A stretch of DNA of 7,121 nt from Ktedonobacterales bacterium (GTDB lineage: Bacteria > Chloroflexota > Ktedonobacteria > Ktedonobacterales > JADMIN01): contig JADMIN010000124.1 of NCBI GenBank assembly GCA_015478575.1, positions 1 through 7,121 of the forward strand. Direction: 5' to 3'. Within the stretch, counting starts at the first letter, position 1; each line of letters begins with the position of its first letter. Both the position numbers and the translations under genes were made by a program. Below the pieces are notes generated by a model. The model ran no database searches. It had not been told where the DNA came from and was given only the letters and a program-made list of their open reading frames with translations. This document shows, piece by piece, positions 5,517-7,121 of this stretch.

Positions 5517-6269
5517 GTGATCACGTGTGAACGATGCGGCGCGGACGCCGTGGATGCGCGCGGCAGGTGCCGCAACTGCGGGTGGCAGGCCCCCGCGGAT
5601 GCGTATACGGAGTTTACGGGGAGGGGCAGCTCTCCCTCGCTCGGCGAGACGCGCGCCGCCGAGGTGCCCGCATCGGTTGTCTCGCCCACTGGACGCACGG
5701 TCTCGGCGTCGCCCCGCTCGGCGGGCGACCAGCAGGGTGGGATGGCCGCTGGGTCGCCACGCTCCTTTGGCGCGGGATTGCCGCCCGTCTCCATGAGCGG
5801 TGGGCCGACGAGCCGCTATTGCGGCGTATGCGGTGCTCAGTTGGAACCTGGGCGGGGTTTCTGCGGTCAGTGCGGCACACCCGTCAGCGCGCCGATCGGC
5901 ACGGGCACCGTTAGCACCGGCGCGGCGCCGATCTCGGGGCCACCGCGTCATCAGGTCGGCGGCGATGATCAGTGGGGCGATGATCAGTGGGGCGATGATC
6001 AGTGGTCGGTGGATGATGGCAATGCCCCGACGGAGGCCGTCGCTGAAGTGCCACCGCCCTTCGCCAACCCCTACTCCGCGCGCACGCCATCGCGTACTCC
6101 TCTGAGTGGGCCGTATGGCGGTGTGGGCTATGCCTCCGGGGCCGGTGCCCCAGCGCTCGAGACGCCATCCGGCTCGTCACGCACGATACGCATTGTGCTG
6201 GGCATCCTCTGCCTCTTTGGCAGCATCATCAGCGCCATCGTGGCGGTTATTCTCGCCTTGGCCTCATGA
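5517..6269 (+). CDS. Tail-anchored double zinc-ribbon protein
   Basis: A 250-residue protein with two zinc-ribbon knuckle pairs. The first is CERCG and CRNCG (Cys4, Cys7, Cys18, Cys21). The second is YCGVCG and FCGQCG (Cys102, Cys105, Cys116, Cys119). Pro/Gly/Ser-rich linkers separate them, and a GDDQW triplet repeat lies at 149-163. The last 25 residues or so (about 224-248, IRIVLGILCLFG and on) form a membrane helix ending at the C-terminus, so the ribbons should sit in the cytosol on a tail anchor. Proteins of this style are common in bacteria, and their partners are seldom known; zinc or redox sensing or membrane scaffolding are possibilities. It starts with GTG at 5517, with GGGAGG at 5506-5511 five bases upstream; an overlapping ATG at 5515 meets TGA at once. 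The stop overlaps the MarR gene as ATGA, which indicates one transcript and translational coupling. Real gene; role unknown. Confidence 0.82.
   Translation: MITCERCGADAVDARGRCRNCGWQAPADAYTEFTGRGSSPSLGETRAAEVPASVVSPTGRTVSASPRSAGDQQGGMAAGSPRSFGAGLPPVSMSGGPTSRYCGVCGAQLEPGRGFCGQCGTPVSAPIGTGTVSTGAAPISGPPRHQVGGDDQWGDDQWGDDQWSVDDGNAPTEAVAEVPPPFANPYSARTPSRTPLSGPYGGVGYASGAGAPALETPSGSSRTIRIVLGILCLFGSIISAIVAVILALAS
5961..6005 (+). repeat. 15-bp coding tandem repeat (GDDQW x3)
   Basis: Three exact copies of GGCGATGATCAGTGG at 5961-5975, 5976-5990 and 5991-6005, in frame in the zinc-ribbon gene. The exact identity, including third codon positions, points to recent slippage duplication. Each copy contains the palindrome TGATCA. 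Confidence 0.95.
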
Positions 6270-6760
6270 GCGGTGGAGCGCCGGTGGAGAATTGGCATGA
6301 GAGATCGCTAGAGGCCGCTCCAGTGGATCAGAGCATGAAGACGGTCCCTCCCCTTGAGGATGCGACCGGCGGCACGATCACCAAAGCGGAATATGAGTCT
6401 ATCGCGGCGTTCCGCTATGCCATCCGCCGCTTTCTGCGCTTCAGTGAGCAGGCCGCGCGGCGCGAAGGCGTCACACCGCAACAGCATCAACTCTTGCTGG
6501 CGATCAAGGGGTTCCCCGACCGCGATTTCGCGACGGTCTCGGAGCTAGCGCACCGCCTTCAGATGCGCCAGCACAGCGTCGTGGGCCTGATTGACCGCAC
6601 GGAGACGCTTGGCTTGGTCCGCCGTGAACATGGCATGGAAGACCGCCGCCAGGTCTTCATCTCCCTCACCCCCACGGGCGAGACGAAGCTCCGGAAGCTC
6701 TCCGACCAGCATCGTCGCGAACTCCTGAGCATGCGTGATGCGCTCATGCGGACCTGGTGA
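6266..6760 (+). CDS. MarR family transcriptional regulator
   Basis: A 164-residue winged-helix DNA-binding protein that normally acts as a dimer and is relieved by small ligands or oxidants. Layout: an N-terminal extension of about 38 residues that is probably unstructured; a dimerisation helix about 40-66 (AEYESIAAFRYAIRRFLRFS); a helix after TPQQHQLLLAI (70-80); the winged helix with VSELAHRLQMRQHSVVGLID (91-110), which includes the recognition helix (about 101-113); and the beta wing with RREHGMEDRRQVFISLTPTG (119-138). DRRQV and LTPTG are strong family signatures. No cysteine is present, so a thiol-based OhrR-type switch is unlikely. The start at 6266 overlaps the zinc-ribbon stop (ATGA) and has no ribosome site of its own, which fits translational coupling. 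An in-frame ATG at 6335 would remove most of the extension and is the alternative start. It probably regulates its own operon. The ligand is unknown. Confidence 0.9.
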   Translation: MSGGAPVENWHERSLEAAPVDQSMKTVPPLEDATGGTITKAEYESIAAFRYAIRRFLRFSEQAARREGVTPQQHQLLLAIKGFPDRDFATVSELAHRLQMRQHSVVGLIDRTETLGLVRREHGMEDRRQVFISLTPTGETKLRKLSDQHRRELLSMRDALMRTW

Positions 6761-6779
6761 GGGGGGCATGGTGGAGAGG

Positions 6780-6822
6780 CCACCGCGAATGCTCCGCCCA
6801 CGGCGAGTGCCCCGCCCACCGC
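6780..6822. repeat. Imperfect 18-bp repeat in a convergent gap
   Basis: Two units, 6787-6804 and 6805-6822, match at 15 of 18 positions (core CCGCCCAC). A third partial copy, CCACCGC, stands at 6780-6786. It lies between the MarR stop and the stop of the minus-strand gene. A short stem, GGTGG/CCACC (6770-6774 with 6780-6784), overlaps its left edge, but no T run follows on either strand, so a terminator is not claimed. Confidence 0.5.
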
Positions 6823-6838
6823 GGCGCCAGTTCGCGCG

Positions 6839-7120
6839 CTAGTTGGACAGCGCACCCAAGAACAATGGCGTGAACGGCACCACGGTGTAGGTCGTGGAGT
6901 CCGTATAGTACCAGTTATCCACCCCATTCTGTTTCGGTGCCTCCCAGATGAGTACGTAGGTGTAGCCCGCGGGCAGTACGGTTGAGACCCGACCGGAGGC
7001 GTCGGTATGTGCCGCGACCTTGAACAGACTGGTATCCACGCCAGGGTTGGCAAGCATGGTCTGTGCGTCGCTCGCGTTATTGAACGCCAGAAAATAGAAG
7101 TGGATGTCACTCTTGTAGAT
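6839..7120 (-). CDS. 3' part of a probable extracytoplasmic beta-sandwich protein
   Basis: The last 93 codons of a gene that runs off the right edge, ending in TAG at 6841-6839. The frame stays open to the edge, so an internal ATG at 7057 is not the likely start. The segment begins IYKSDIHFYFLAFNNASD. It contains AHTDASGRVSTVLPAGYTYV, which resembles the strand-turn-strand pattern of carboxypeptidase-regulatory-like or Cna-B-like domains, where a D-x-G-x-(V/F) turn leads to LPAGxYxV. It ends YTVVPFTPLFLGALSN. It lacks cysteines and is rich in Thr, Tyr and Asn, typical of secreted proteins. It converges on the MarR gene with a gap of 78 bp. Being coding is well supported; the domain call rests on one motif and is tentative. 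Confidence 0.65.
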   Translation of the reverse strand: MYKSDIHFYFLAFNNASDAQTMLANPGVDTSLFKVAAHTDASGRVSTVLPAGYTYVLIWEAPKQNGVDNWYYTDSTTYTVVPFTPLFLGALSN

Positions 7121-7121
7121 G

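Noticed and set aside
6559..7110. A 183-codon minus-strand frame spanning the MarR 3' end and the partial gene
   Set aside because: It conflicts with two better-supported reading frames and has Arg/Ser/Pro-rich shadow composition. Its AVGGA repeats come from the 18-bp DNA repeat in the gap.

Overview
This 7.1 kb window looks like ordinary chromosomal DNA from a high-G+C bacterium. It is densely coded and has Shine-Dalgarno sequences and several GTG starts. The mix of a LytR-CpsA-Psr (LCP) protein with a long Pro-rich cytoplasmic head, a tail-anchored zinc-ribbon protein, a DUF427 protein and HemL would suit a Gram-positive-like lineage such as Chloroflexota or Actinomycetota. That placement is an inference from protein style only. 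No rRNA, tRNA, CRISPR array, transposase or phage gene is visible.

Left block (1-1737, plus strand): a possible last eight codons of an upstream gene, then a DUF427 protein (166-663), a small repeat-built ORF (665-877) and a TIM-barrel amidohydrolase (862-1737). They are tightly packed and probably co-transcribed. The gap between DUF427 and the amidohydrolase holds two tandem arrays, with 12 bp and 15 bp units. Both are open in one short frame that has its own ribosome binding site.

Middle block: a good sigma70-type promoter (1774-1803) and a leader hairpin precede an unrecognised, highly charged and probably disordered protein (1900-2436). A perfect 11-bp hairpin follows it. Facing it on the minus strand are hemL (2689-3996, tetrapyrrole synthesis) and, 26 bp upstream of it, an LCP family cell-envelope ligase gene (4023-5294). 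A terminator-like hairpin straddles the hemL stop codon, next to an exact 14-bp tandem duplication that supplies that stop.

Right block: diverging from the LCP gene, a promoter with an overlapping inverted repeat (5440-5469) drives a membrane-anchored double zinc-ribbon protein (5517-6269). This gene overlaps a MarR-family regulator (6266-6760) by an ATGA junction, which makes a plausible sensor/regulator pair. The window ends with the 3' part of a minus-strand gene that resembles an extracytoplasmic beta-sandwich protein (6839-7120).

Nothing here can be called a new system with confidence. The parts most worth checking are the repeat-encoded small ORF, the zinc-ribbon/MarR pair with its candidate operator, and the unrecognised acidic-basic protein.
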